The notes under the pieces: model-generated | Seen by the model: the letters and a program-made list of their open reading frames with translations, nothing else | Told to the model about the DNA's origin: nothing | The model's database searches: none | Part shown: in pieces, positions 1 through 7,857 of the stretch | Position numbering within the stretch: position 1 is the first letter of the stretch | Layout: every line of letters starts with the position of its first letter | Made by a program: the position numbers and the translations under genes | Assembly: GCA_945901125.1 (NCBI GenBank) | Contig: CAMDKD010000013.1 | Coordinates: 5,826 to 69,825, forward strand | Direction: 5' to 3' | Origin: Bordetella parapertussis | Lineage (GTDB): Bacteria; Pseudomonadota; Gammaproteobacteria; Burkholderiales; Burkholderiaceae_C | DNA length: 64,000 nucleotides

Positions 1-292
1 GGTCAGTATGGACAAGGTATTGAGCGACAAAGAACAGACCGACACCACGCCCCAAGCTTTGTGGCATCGCGGACTGACCGATGAAGCGCAGTTGAAGAAA
101 TTGCTGGAAGACCAGCATCGCTGGACCGGCTCTAAGCGCGCCCGCGCATTGTTGGACAACTGGAACGAGGCCCGCGCCAAGTTCGTCAAAGTGTTCCCCA
201 ACGAATACAAGCGCGCACTCGGCGACATGGCTGCGGCTGAGGCCAAGCCGGTCGCTGCTGCCAAGCCTAAAAAAGCAGTCGTCAAGTCTTAA
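1..292 (+). CDS. gltB: Glutamate synthase large subunit, C-terminal end (partial)
   Basis: The reading frame is open from the first base, so this is the last 96 residues of a gene that starts outside the window. The tail contains NEARAKFVKVFPNEYKRAL, which matches the end of NADPH-glutamate synthase large subunits, and then an Ala/Lys-rich end. The large subunit makes glutamate from glutamine and 2-oxoglutarate together with GltD. The gltD start codon follows 21 bases downstream, the usual gltBD order, which supports the call. An internal ATG at 8 is present but is not expected to be the true start. Confidence 0.9.
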   Translation, partial: VSMDKVLSDKEQTDTTPQALWHRGLTDEAQLKKLLEDQHRWTGSKRARALLDNWNEARAKFVKVFPNEYKRALGDMAAAEAKPVAAAKPKKAVVKS

Positions 293-313
293 CGCGTCAT
301 CACAGGAAATATC

Positions 314-1780
314 ATGGGAAAAATCACCGGCTTCATGGAATTTGAGCGTGTCGAAGAGGGCTACAAGCCCGTGACCGAACGTGTCAAACATTACAAAGAA
401 TTCGTCATCGGTCTGAGTCCCGAGCAGGCCAAAACGCAAAGCGCGCGTTGCATGGATTGCGGCACACCGTTTTGCAACAGCGGTTGCCCGGTCAACAACA
501 TCATTCCGGATTTCAACGATCTGGTGTTCAACAACGACTGGCAAAACGCCTTGACCGTGCTTCACAGCACCAACAATTTCCCCGAGTTCACCGGTCGTAT
601 TTGCCCGGCACCTTGCGAAGCTGCCTGCACTTTGAATGTGAACGGCGACGCGGTCGGCATCAAATCGATTGAACACGCCATCATTGACCGCGGTTGGGCT
701 GAGGGCTGGGTCAAGCCTTTGCCTGCTTCTCATCAAACAGGCAAAAAAGTCGCGGTCGTCGGCTCCGGTCCGGCCGGTATGGCGGCTGCCCAGCAGCTCG
801 CGCGCGCCGGTCATGCGGTCACCGTGTATGAAAAGAACGACCGTGTCGGCGGTTTGCTGCGTTACGGCATTCCGGATTTCAAAATGGAAAAAACGCATAT
901 CGACCGCCGCGTCGAACAAATGCAAGCCGAAGGCGTGGTGTTCAAAACCGGTGTGATGGTTGGCTCCTGGCCCAAAGACAGCAAAGTCACCAACTGGGCC
1001 AAAGACACAGTCACAGCCGAGCAGCTGAAAAAAGAATTCGATGCGGTGTTGTTGACCGGCGGCTCCGAGCAATCGCGTGACTTGCCCGTGCCTGGCCGCG
1101 AGCTGGACGGCGTGCATTTCGCCATGGAGTTTTTGCCGCAGCAAAACAAGGTCAATGCGGGCGACACTTACAAAGGCCAGTTACGGGCTGACGGCAAGCA
1201 CGTCATCGTCATCGGCGGCGGCGACACCGGTTCGGACTGCGTGGGCACATCCAACCGCCATGGCGCGACGCACGTCACCCAGTTCGAAGTCATGCCGCAA
1301 CCGCCTGAGCATGAGGACAAACCGCTGGTCTGGCCGTACTGGCCGCTCAAAATGCGCACCAGCTCCAGCCACGAAGAAGGTTGCGAGCGCGAGTTCGCCA
1401 TTTCCACCAAGGAATTCATAGGCGAAAAAGGCAAGCTCACCGGCCTGAAAACCGTTCATGTCGAAATGAAAGACGGCAAACTCACCGAAGTGCCCGGTAC
1501 TGAACACGTGCACAAAGCGGATCTGGTGTTGCTGGCAATGGGTTTTGTGAATCCGGTCGCCACTGTGCTGGATGCATTTGGTGTCGACAAAGACGCACGC
1601 GGCAACGCCAAAGCCCATACCGAAGAAGGCAGCGGCTACATCACCAATGTGCCCAAGGTGTTTGCTGCCGGTGACATGCGCCGCGGCCAATCGCTAGTGG
1701 TTTGGGCCATACGCGAAGGCCGGCAAGCGGCGCGCACCATCGATCAGTTTTTGATGGGCGACAGCGAATTGCCGCGTTAA
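314..1780 (+). CDS. gltD: Glutamate synthase small subunit
   Basis: 488 residues, normal length for GltD. The beta subunit passes electrons from NAD(P)H through FAD and iron-sulfur clusters to the large subunit for ammonia assimilation. The N-terminal Cys cluster is visible (C46, C49, C54, C58, then ICPAPCEAAC near residue 100), followed by an FAD-binding GSGPAG motif near 150, an NAD(P)H-binding GGGDTGSD motif near 300, and a C-terminal FAD motif with AAGDMRRGQS. An AGGAA ribosome site lies 5 bases before the ATG. It directly follows gltB, so the two are very probably co-transcribed. Confidence 0.96.
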   Translation: MGKITGFMEFERVEEGYKPVTERVKHYKEFVIGLSPEQAKTQSARCMDCGTPFCNSGCPVNNIIPDFNDLVFNNDWQNALTVLHSTNNFPEFTGRICPAPCEAACTLNVNGDAVGIKSIEHAIIDRGWAEGWVKPLPASHQTGKKVAVVGSGPAGMAAAQQLARAGHAVTVYEKNDRVGGLLRYGIPDFKMEKTHIDRRVEQMQAEGVVFKTGVMVGSWPKDSKVTNWAKDTVTAEQLKKEFDAVLLTGGSEQSRDLPVPGRELDGVHFAMEFLPQQNKVNAGDTYKGQLRADGKHVIVIGGGDTGSDCVGTSNRHGATHVTQFEVMPQPPEHEDKPLVWPYWPLKMRTSSSHEEGCEREFAISTKEFIGEKGKLTGLKTVHVEMKDGKLTEVPGTEHVHKADLVLLAMGFVNPVATVLDAFGVDKDARGNAKAHTEEGSGYITNVPKVFAAGDMRRGQSLVVWAIREGRQAARTIDQFLMGDSELPR

Positions 1781-1887
1781 CCCTTAGGGGTTTTGCAAGC
1801 ACAGAGAATTAAGCCGGTGTTGCTGAAGGTTTTGGGGCTCATAGAATACGTTTTAATATGTGAGTTCACATCAAGGTAATTTTTTTA

Positions 1888-2706
1888 ATGACTTCTGTTG
1901 ATGCACCGCTTGTCGTTTTGAAAGATATCCATTTCAGCTATGGCGACAGGCCTGTGCTTGAAGGTGTCAGCCTGCAAGTGCCGCGCGGCAAGGTTACTGC
2001 TTTGATGGGCGCTTCCGGCGGCGGCAAAACCACGGTGCTGCGTTTGATCGGCGGTCAGTACACAGCGCAATCCGGGCAATTATTGTTTGACGGCCAAAAT
2101 GTATCCGCCCTGGATCGCAAGGGTTTGTATCAGGCGCGCCGTCGCATGGGTATGTTGTTTCAGTTCGGCGCCTTGTTCACCGACATGAGCGTGTTTGACA
2201 ACGTGGCTTTCCCCTTGCGCGAACACACCACACTGCCGCCCGCCATGGTGCGCGACATTGTGTTAATGAAATTGCAAGCCGTCGGTTTGCGCGGCGCACG
2301 CGATTTGTTTCCTTCTGAGATTTCCGGCGGCATGGCCAGACGTGTGGCGCTGGCGCGCGCCATGGCGTTGGACCCCGAATTGATGATGTACGACGAGCCG
2401 TTTGCCGGTCTGGACCCGATTTCGCTTGGCACGGCCGCGCGTTTGATCCGTCAGTTGAATGACACGCTAACGCTGACCACCATCGTGGTGTCGCACGATT
2501 TGGAGGAAACCTTTCGCATCGCCGATCAGGTCATTATTCTGGCCAACGGTCGCATCGTGGCCCAGGGCACGCCGGACGAAGTGCGACACAGCACCGACCC
2601 GTTGGTGCACCAGTTTGTCAGCGCCGCGCCCGATGGCCCGGTCAGGTTCCATTACCCTGCAACAGACGCTGTTACCGACTTTGGTATCCGGGGAGCGCGG
2701 CCATGA
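1888..2706 (+). CDS. mlaF: Phospholipid ABC transporter ATP-binding protein MlaF
   Basis: 272-residue ABC ATPase of the MlaFEDB inner-membrane complex, which moves phospholipids between inner membrane and periplasm to keep the outer membrane asymmetric. Walker A is GASGGGKTT (about residues 41-49), the signature is SGGMARRVALARA, Walker B is LMMYDEPFAGLD, and the switch His lies in VVSHDLEE. It is the first gene of a run of six mla genes in one direction and overlaps mlaE by 4 bases. The roughly 110 bases upstream are the likely promoter region; I could not identify a convincing promoter there. Confidence 0.94.
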   Translation: MTSVDAPLVVLKDIHFSYGDRPVLEGVSLQVPRGKVTALMGASGGGKTTVLRLIGGQYTAQSGQLLFDGQNVSALDRKGLYQARRRMGMLFQFGALFTDMSVFDNVAFPLREHTTLPPAMVRDIVLMKLQAVGLRGARDLFPSEISGGMARRVALARAMALDPELMMYDEPFAGLDPISLGTAARLIRQLNDTLTLTTIVVSHDLEETFRIADQVIILANGRIVAQGTPDEVRHSTDPLVHQFVSAAPDGPVRFHYPATDAVTDFGIRGARP

Positions 2707-3482
2707 GGCATTTTGTGGGCAGCATAGGCGCTTGGACACGCGAGCGCGTCGCTGATATCGGCCAGGCCACGGTCTTGTTTGTGCGTCTGGTGCTGTTGGC
2801 GCCGGCCTGTCTGCGCCGCTTCGGGCTGGTGCGCGACCACATGCATTTCCTGGGTAATTACTCGCTGGCCATCATTTCCATCTCCGGCCTGTTTGTCGGT
2901 TTTGTGCTGGCTTTGCAGGGCTACAACACCTTGCAGCGTTTCGGTTCGGCCTCGGCGCTGGGCTTGCTGGTCGCGCTCAGTCTGGTGCGGGAACTCGGCC
3001 CCGTTGTGTCAGCCTTGTTGTTCACCGGGCGCGCCGGAACCTCATTGACCGCAGAAATCGGCCTGATGAAAGCCGGTGAGCAACTAAGTGCCATGGAAAT
3101 GATGGCCATAGACCCGGTTCGCCGTATATTGGCACCACGCTTTTGGGCCGGGGTGCTGGTCATGCCTATATTGGGCGCGATTTTCAGCGCGGTCGGCATT
3201 TTGGGCGGCTGGCTGGTCGGCGTCGTCATGATCGGCGTCGACGGCGGTTCGTTTTGGGGTCAAATGCAGGACGGTGTCGATGTCTGGTCGGATGTCGGCA
3301 ATGGTTTCATTAAAACCGTGGTCTTCGGCTTCACCGTCAGCTTTATCGCCTTGCGCCAGGGTTTTGAAGCGCAGGCCACGCCTGAGGGGGTGGCGCGCGC
3401 CACCACCCGTACCGTGGTGATGGCATCGCTGTCGGTGCTGGCGCTCGATTTTGTGCTGACTGCTTTGATGTTCAGGCTTTGA
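2703..3482 (+). CDS. mlaE: Phospholipid ABC transporter permease MlaE
   Basis: 259-residue MlaE/permease-family membrane protein, the transmembrane part of the Mla phospholipid transporter. Several hydrophobic segments are visible, with the family-typical stretch LVRELGPVVSALLFTGRAG near residues 95-115 and an EIGLMK segment after it. The start overlaps the mlaF stop (ATGA), and mlaD follows after 10 bases, which indicates translational coupling inside the operon. Confidence 0.94.
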   Translation: MRHFVGSIGAWTRERVADIGQATVLFVRLVLLAPACLRRFGLVRDHMHFLGNYSLAIISISGLFVGFVLALQGYNTLQRFGSASALGLLVALSLVRELGPVVSALLFTGRAGTSLTAEIGLMKAGEQLSAMEMMAIDPVRRILAPRFWAGVLVMPILGAIFSAVGILGGWLVGVVMIGVDGGSFWGQMQDGVDVWSDVGNGFIKTVVFGFTVSFIALRQGFEAQATPEGVARATTRTVVMASLSVLALDFVLTALMFRL

Positions 3483-3492
3483 ATAAGGATTC

Positions 3493-3978
3493 ATGAAAAT
3501 GCAACGCTCGAATACCGATGTCTGGGTGGGAATGCTGGTTTTGCTGGGCGCGGCAGCGCTCTTGTTTCTGGCCATGCAATCCGCCAATCTGCTTTCTATC
3601 AGCTGGCAGAAAACCTATTCTGTGTACGCTTACTTTGACAATATCGGCGGCTTGAAAAAGCAGGCTGCCATCAAAAGCGCCGGTGTGGTCGTCGGGCGGG
3701 TGCAAGACATTCGCTTTGACGACAAAAACTACCAGGCCAAGGTCGAACTCGCTCTGGACGTGCAGTACCAGTTTCCCAAGGACAGCTCCTTGAAAATTCT
3801 CACCAGCGGTTTGCTGGGCGAACAGTACATAGGCATAGAAGCTGGTTCGGACGTCGCCAATCTGGTTCAGGGCGACAAGTTGCAGTCGACCCAGTCAGCG
3901 GTGGTACTAGAAAACCTGATCAGCCGTTTTCTTTATAACAAGGCGGCCGATGGCCCGGCCCCTTCAGGCAGTCAGTGA
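3493..3978 (+). CDS. mlaD: MCE-domain substrate-binding protein MlaD
   Basis: 161 residues with one N-terminal transmembrane segment (about residues 13-33) followed by a single MCE domain (VYAYFDNIGGLKKQAAIKSAG, ending with the GLLGEQYIGIE motif near 115). MlaD forms a hexameric ring on MlaE and accepts lipids from MlaC. It is somewhat shorter than the E. coli protein (183 residues) but has the full MCE core. An AAGGA site precedes the ATG. The stop overlaps the GTG start of mlaA. Confidence 0.93.
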   Translation: MKMQRSNTDVWVGMLVLLGAAALLFLAMQSANLLSISWQKTYSVYAYFDNIGGLKKQAAIKSAGVVVGRVQDIRFDDKNYQAKVELALDVQYQFPKDSSLKILTSGLLGEQYIGIEAGSDVANLVQGDKLQSTQSAVVLENLISRFLYNKAADGPAPSGSQ

Positions 3979-4901
3979 ACTCTTCAGGCAAATCGAAACG
4001 CGTCAGTGGCTGCTATGTGGCGCTGCTGGCTACTGCCATGCTGGCCGCTTGCGCTACTGACCCTGCTGCCAATCCGCAAGACCCTTACGAGTCCACCAAC
4101 AGGAGGATCAGTGAGTTCAATGAGAAAGTAGATACCAACCTGGCCAGGCCGGTGGCGGTGGTTTACCAAAAAAATGTTCCTGAGCCTGTACAAACCGGTG
4201 TGGGCAATTTTTTTGGTAATTTGAAAGACATCTGGTCGACGGTGAACAACGCCTTGCAGGCCAGACCTATTGACACAGCTGAAACCGGTCTGCGGGTCGC
4301 GGTCAACACGGTTTTCGGCGTTTTCGGTCTGTTTGATGTCGCCACCTGGGCCGGTTTGCAGCGTCGCAGCGCCGATTTCGGCCAGACCCTGGGCGTGTGG
4401 GGCGTGCCTTCCGGCCCTTATCTGGTATTGCCTTTGCTGGGCCCCTCGACCGTGCGTGACACAGTTGGCTGGACCTTTGATAATCATTACAACCTCTGGA
4501 GCGGGGTAGAACCTACGGGGTTACGCAACAGCGGCACAGCCTTGCGGCTAGTCCATATACGCGCCGGTTACCTTGGCATGGACACCAGTTTGAATGAAGT
4601 GGCGCTGGACAAGTACAGCTTTGTGCGCGACGCTTTTTTACAGCGACGCAACCCCAAGGGTTGGAAACACAATCTGCCGGCCGACATGCAGGAGAACGAT
4701 GGTTCTGATGGCTCAGACGGCTCGGACCGGTTTGACAATGACAGCTCTTCAGTCAGTGCCAGTCCCCCGGTTGAACCCGTGGCAAGCGGTGCCGCTGCTC
4801 AGGCTGAAGTACCAGTGGTTATTGAGGGTCCGCCCGTGACTTATGAGCGTTCAGACTCGCAGGAAAACAGTCCTGCAGAAAAACCCGGAAATGACCAATA
4901 A
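3975..4901 (+). CDS. mlaA: Outer-membrane lipid asymmetry lipoprotein MlaA (VacJ)
   Basis: 308 residues starting with GTG that overlaps the mlaD stop. The signal peptide ends in a lipobox (AMLAAC), so this is a lipoprotein. The VacJ core follows, with DPYESTNRRISEFNEKVD and the GPYLVLPLLGPST motif near residue 150. MlaA extracts misplaced phospholipids from the outer leaflet and hands them to MlaC. Unlike E. coli, the gene sits inside the mla operon, as in several betaproteobacteria. The C-terminal roughly 70 residues are an acidic, Ser/Pro-rich tail with a short GSD repeat, longer than in E. coli MlaA (251 residues). Confidence 0.93.
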   Translation: MNSSGKSKRVSGCYVALLATAMLAACATDPAANPQDPYESTNRRISEFNEKVDTNLARPVAVVYQKNVPEPVQTGVGNFFGNLKDIWSTVNNALQARPIDTAETGLRVAVNTVFGVFGLFDVATWAGLQRRSADFGQTLGVWGVPSGPYLVLPLLGPSTVRDTVGWTFDNHYNLWSGVEPTGLRNSGTALRLVHIRAGYLGMDTSLNEVALDKYSFVRDAFLQRRNPKGWKHNLPADMQENDGSDGSDGSDRFDNDSSSVSASPPVEPVASGAAAQAEVPVVIEGPPVTYERSDSQENSPAEKPGNDQ

Positions 4902-4937
4902 TAGGCCTAATGTATTTCTAATCCCGGTGGCCGCCCT

Positions 4938-5585
4938 ATGACTTCACGCCTGATTTCTTCCCGTATTTTTCTAAACTCTTTGCTCGCCGGCTTGCTGCTG
5001 TGGACTGGCATGTTGTCCGTCGTGCGCGCCCAACAGGCACCGGACCAGTTCATACAAACCATGTCCAATGAAATACTGGATATCGTGCGCAAAGACCCGG
5101 CCCTCAAAGCCGGGGACTTGCAAAAAATCGGCGTGCTGGTCGATACCAAGCTGTTGACGCATGTGAATTTTCAACGCATGACCGCCGCTGCTGTCGGACC
5201 GGCGTGGCGCCAGGCCACCCCTGATCAGCAAAAGCGCTTACAGGACGAATTCAAAATGCTCTTAATGCGTAGCTATTCAGGCGCTTTATCCCAACTCAAA
5301 GACAACTACAGCATTGCCGTCAAGCCATTGCGTGGCACGGTGACAGAAAACGAAGTTGTGGTGCGTACCGAAATCCGTGGCGGCTCCGAGCCGGTGCCGC
5401 TGGATTACCGTCTGGAGAAAAGCGCTGACTCTGATTCCGGTTGGCGTATTTACAACTTCAATATTCTGGGCATTTGGATGGTGGACAACTACCGCACCCA
5501 GTTTTCTGAGGAAATCAAAGCCAAAGGCATTGACGGTTTGATCGCCACCCTGAGCGAACGCAACAAATCCAATAACCGTAAATGA
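4938..5585 (+). CDS. mlaC: Periplasmic phospholipid-binding protein MlaC
   Basis: 215 residues with an N-terminal signal peptide ending near VVRA-QQAP. The body is a Tgt2/MlaC domain (QRMTAAAVGPAWRQATPDQQ, then LRGTVTENEVVVRTEI and a C-terminal WRIYNFNILGIWMVDNY motif). MlaC shuttles phospholipids across the periplasm between MlaA and the MlaFEDB complex. It lies 36 bases after mlaA and overlaps mlaB by 4 bases. Confidence 0.94.
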   Translation: MTSRLISSRIFLNSLLAGLLLWTGMLSVVRAQQAPDQFIQTMSNEILDIVRKDPALKAGDLQKIGVLVDTKLLTHVNFQRMTAAAVGPAWRQATPDQQKRLQDEFKMLLMRSYSGALSQLKDNYSIAVKPLRGTVTENEVVVRTEIRGGSEPVPLDYRLEKSADSDSGWRIYNFNILGIWMVDNYRTQFSEEIKAKGIDGLIATLSERNKSNNRK

Positions 5586-5884
5586 CCAGGTCTGTAAACA
5601 TGGCTCTGCCTGCAGTGCTGACCCAGACGCAGGCCACATCGGTAGCAGCACAACTGCAGCGCGCTATAGCCGGACAAACCCGCAGCTTTGTGCTTGACGC
5701 CAGCGCTTTGCAGCAATTCGATTCATCAGCGTTGTCCGTTTTGCTCACCGGTTTGCGTTCGGCTGCTGCCAAAGGCATACAGTTACAGGTACACGGCTTG
5801 CCTGCACGCGCTCAGCAACTCGCGCAGGTATACGGTTTATCAGACTTGCTGCAAACCCCAGCGCCTGCGCCTCAGAGCCCCTGA
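5582..5884 (+). CDS. mlaB: STAS-domain protein MlaB
   Basis: 100-residue STAS-domain protein (FVLDASALQQFDSSALSVLL, the typical beta strand and helix around the conserved Ser). MlaB is a small cytoplasmic subunit that binds MlaF and is needed for complex activity. The ATG overlaps the mlaC stop (ATGA). A second in-frame ATG lies at 5600. It closes the mla cluster; an ABC exporter gene starts 53 bases later. Confidence 0.85.
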   Translation: MTRSVNMALPAVLTQTQATSVAAQLQRAIAGQTRSFVLDASALQQFDSSALSVLLTGLRSAAAKGIQLQVHGLPARAQQLAQVYGLSDLLQTPAPAPQSP

Positions 5885-5937
5885 AGCACCGGCGCGCGAC
5901 CGTGTCTGAGCCATAGCCTTAGAATAGTCAGCTTGCC

Positions 5938-6843
5938 ATGGCTGCCATCTCTTTCCAATCTGTTTCCAAAACATTCACCAATGCCCGTGGCACGTTCACC
6001 GCATTGGATAAGGTGTCTTTCGATATTCAGGCAGGTGAATTTTTCGGCCTGCTCGGCCCCAATGGCGCCGGTAAAACCACCCTCATCAGCATATTGGCTG
6101 GCTTATTGAAGTCCAGCGGCGGTGCCATACGCGTGCACGACTTGGATGTGCAAACCCAATCGCAGCAAGTGCGCAAACTGCTGGGCGTGGTGCCGCAAGA
6201 GTTGGTCTTTGATCCGTTTTTCACCGTGCGTGAAGCCTTGACGTTTCAGTCCGGTTATTTCGGTGTCACCGGTAACGACGCCTGGATCGACGAGCTGCTG
6301 CAAAACCTCGGACTGGCCGACAAAGCCAACCACAATATGCGCCAGTTGTCGGGCGGCATGAAGCGGCGTGTGCTGGTCGCGCAAGCGCTGGTGCACAAAC
6401 CGCCTGTTATCGTGCTGGACGAACCCACGGCGGGCGTGGATGTGGAACTGCGTCAGACCTTGTGGCAATTCATCGCGCGCTTGAACCGCGAAGGCCATAC
6501 CGTGTTGCTGACAACGCACTATTTGGAGGAAGCCGAGGCCTTGTGTTCGCGCATCGCCATGTTGAAGCTCGGCAAAGTAGTGGCTTTGGACAACACCAGC
6601 ACCTTGCTCAAAAATGCTTCCAGCAATGTGCTGCGCTTCAAACTCGACGCGCAACTGACACCCGAGCTCGCGGCGCAAGCGCGGGTCACCGGCCGCATCG
6701 TGCAGTTCCCCGCCAATGACGCGGCGCAAATTGAACATTACCTGGCGGCGGTGCGCAGTGCCGGTTTGGTGGCTGAAGACGTGGAAATTCGCAAAGCCGA
6801 TTTGGAAGATGTGTTTCTGGACGTCATGGGAGCCAACGCATGA
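5938..6843 (+). CDS. ABC exporter ATP-binding protein (YadG-like)
   Basis: 301-residue ABC ATPase of the DrrA/YadG type. Walker A is GPNGAGKTT (about residues 41-49), signature LSGGMKRRVLVAQAL, Walker B VIVLDEPTAGVD, and the switch His in LLTTHYLEEAE; a C-terminal DUF4162-type region with a conserved DLEDVFLDV end follows. It overlaps the permease gene by 4 bases and forms a two-gene exporter with it. The substrate is not known; E. coli YadGH homologues are also uncharacterised. The gene pair sits between mlaB and the BolA/murA genes, which are adjacent in E. coli. Confidence 0.9.
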   Translation: MAAISFQSVSKTFTNARGTFTALDKVSFDIQAGEFFGLLGPNGAGKTTLISILAGLLKSSGGAIRVHDLDVQTQSQQVRKLLGVVPQELVFDPFFTVREALTFQSGYFGVTGNDAWIDELLQNLGLADKANHNMRQLSGGMKRRVLVAQALVHKPPVIVLDEPTAGVDVELRQTLWQFIARLNREGHTVLLTTHYLEEAEALCSRIAMLKLGKVVALDNTSTLLKNASSNVLRFKLDAQLTPELAAQARVTGRIVQFPANDAAQIEHYLAAVRSAGLVAEDVEIRKADLEDVFLDVMGANA

Positions 6844-7595
6844 CCGGCTGGCGCGCCCTGTTTTACAAAGAAGTGCTGCGCTTTTGGAAAGTCAGCGCGC
6901 AAACCATTGCCGCGCCTGTGCTGACAGCCTTGCTTTACATGTTGATCTTCGGCCATTTGCTCGAAGGCAAAGTCACGGTGTACGACAGCGTCGGCTATAC
7001 CTCGTTTCTGGTGCCGGGTCTGGTGATGATGAGCGTGCTGCAAAACGCGTTCGCCAACAGCTCGTCGTCTATGGTTCAAAGCAAGATGATGGGCAATCTG
7101 GTCTTCATTTTGCTGACACCGCTGGGTCACTGGAGCTGGTTTGCGGCTTATGTGCTGGCGGCGGTGGTACGCGGTTTTGCGGTGGGTCTCGGTGTGTTGC
7201 TGGTCACCATGTGGTTTGCGCCGCTTACCGCAGTCGCGCCCTTGTGGATTTTGGTGTTCGCACTGCTTGGTGCCTCCATGCTGGGCACTCTGGGTTTGAT
7301 CGCCGGTTTGTGGGCCGACAAATTCGACCAGATGTCCTCGTTTCAAAATTTCCTGATCACGCCCATGACGTTTTTGAGTGGCGTGTTTTATTCCATACAT
7401 TCGTTGCCGCCGTTCTGGCAGCAAGTCAGCCATTTCAACCCGTTCTTCTACATGATCGACGGTTTCCGCTACGGCTTTTTCGGCGACAGCGACGTCTCGC
7501 CTTGGATCAGTCTGGCACTGGTCGGCAGCGCCAATTTGATCGTCGCAGGCATCGCGCTGCATTTGCTGCGCACAGGTTACAAAATTCGGGGGTAA
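6840..7595 (+). CDS. ABC-2 type exporter permease (YadH-like)
   Basis: 251-residue ABC-2 family membrane protein with six predicted hydrophobic segments and the conserved region SFQNFLITPMTFLSGVFY followed by FNPFFYMIDGFRYGFFG near the C-terminus. It is the membrane partner of the ATPase whose stop it overlaps. The substrate is unknown. BolA follows after 3 bases, so it probably shares a transcript with the downstream genes. Confidence 0.9.
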   Translation: MTGWRALFYKEVLRFWKVSAQTIAAPVLTALLYMLIFGHLLEGKVTVYDSVGYTSFLVPGLVMMSVLQNAFANSSSSMVQSKMMGNLVFILLTPLGHWSWFAAYVLAAVVRGFAVGLGVLLVTMWFAPLTAVAPLWILVFALLGASMLGTLGLIAGLWADKFDQMSSFQNFLITPMTFLSGVFYSIHSLPPFWQQVSHFNPFFYMIDGFRYGFFGDSDVSPWISLALVGSANLIVAGIALHLLRTGYKIRG

Positions 7596-7598
7596 TGC

Positions 7599-7838
7599 AT
7601 GAATGCTGAACAAATCCAAGACATGATTGCCGCCGGTCTGCCGTGTGAACACGTGCATATTGAAGGCGATGGCCGCCATTGGTTCGGCACGATTGTGTCG
7701 ACGCGTTTTGAAGGACTGCGTTTGATTCAACGCCATCAACTGGTGTATGGCACTTTGGGCGACAAAATGGCGAACGACGAAGTGCACGCCCTCTCTATGA
7801 AAACTTTCACCCCGTCCGAGTGGAAGGCGCAGGCCTGA
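7599..7838 (+). CDS. ibaG: BolA family protein (IbaG-like)
   Basis: 79 residues with the BolA fold signature: a GDGRHWFGTIVS segment near residues 24-35, FEGLRLIQRHQLVY in the middle, and EVHALSMKTFTPSEW at the end, with the conserved His typical of iron-sulfur ligand-sharing BolA proteins. BolA/IbaG proteins pair with monothiol glutaredoxins in iron-sulfur cluster handling. Its place directly before murA is the same as ibaG in E. coli, so the IbaG name is preferred over BolA itself. Confidence 0.88.
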   Translation: MNAEQIQDMIAAGLPCEHVHIEGDGRHWFGTIVSTRFEGLRLIQRHQLVYGTLGDKMANDEVHALSMKTFTPSEWKAQA

Positions 7839-7857
7839 GGGCCGCTGTGGCGCGCGC

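Noticed and set aside
4689..4750. Short GATGG/TCTGATGG-type repeat within mlaA as a possible tandem repeat element
   Set aside because: It encodes the in-frame GSD-rich tail of MlaA and is too short and imperfect to be a separate repeat.
6716..7609. Alternative plus-strand frame of 297 codons across the ABC permease
   Set aside because: It is out of frame with the ABC pair, which has an ATGA overlap and intact motifs, so it does not suggest a frameshift.
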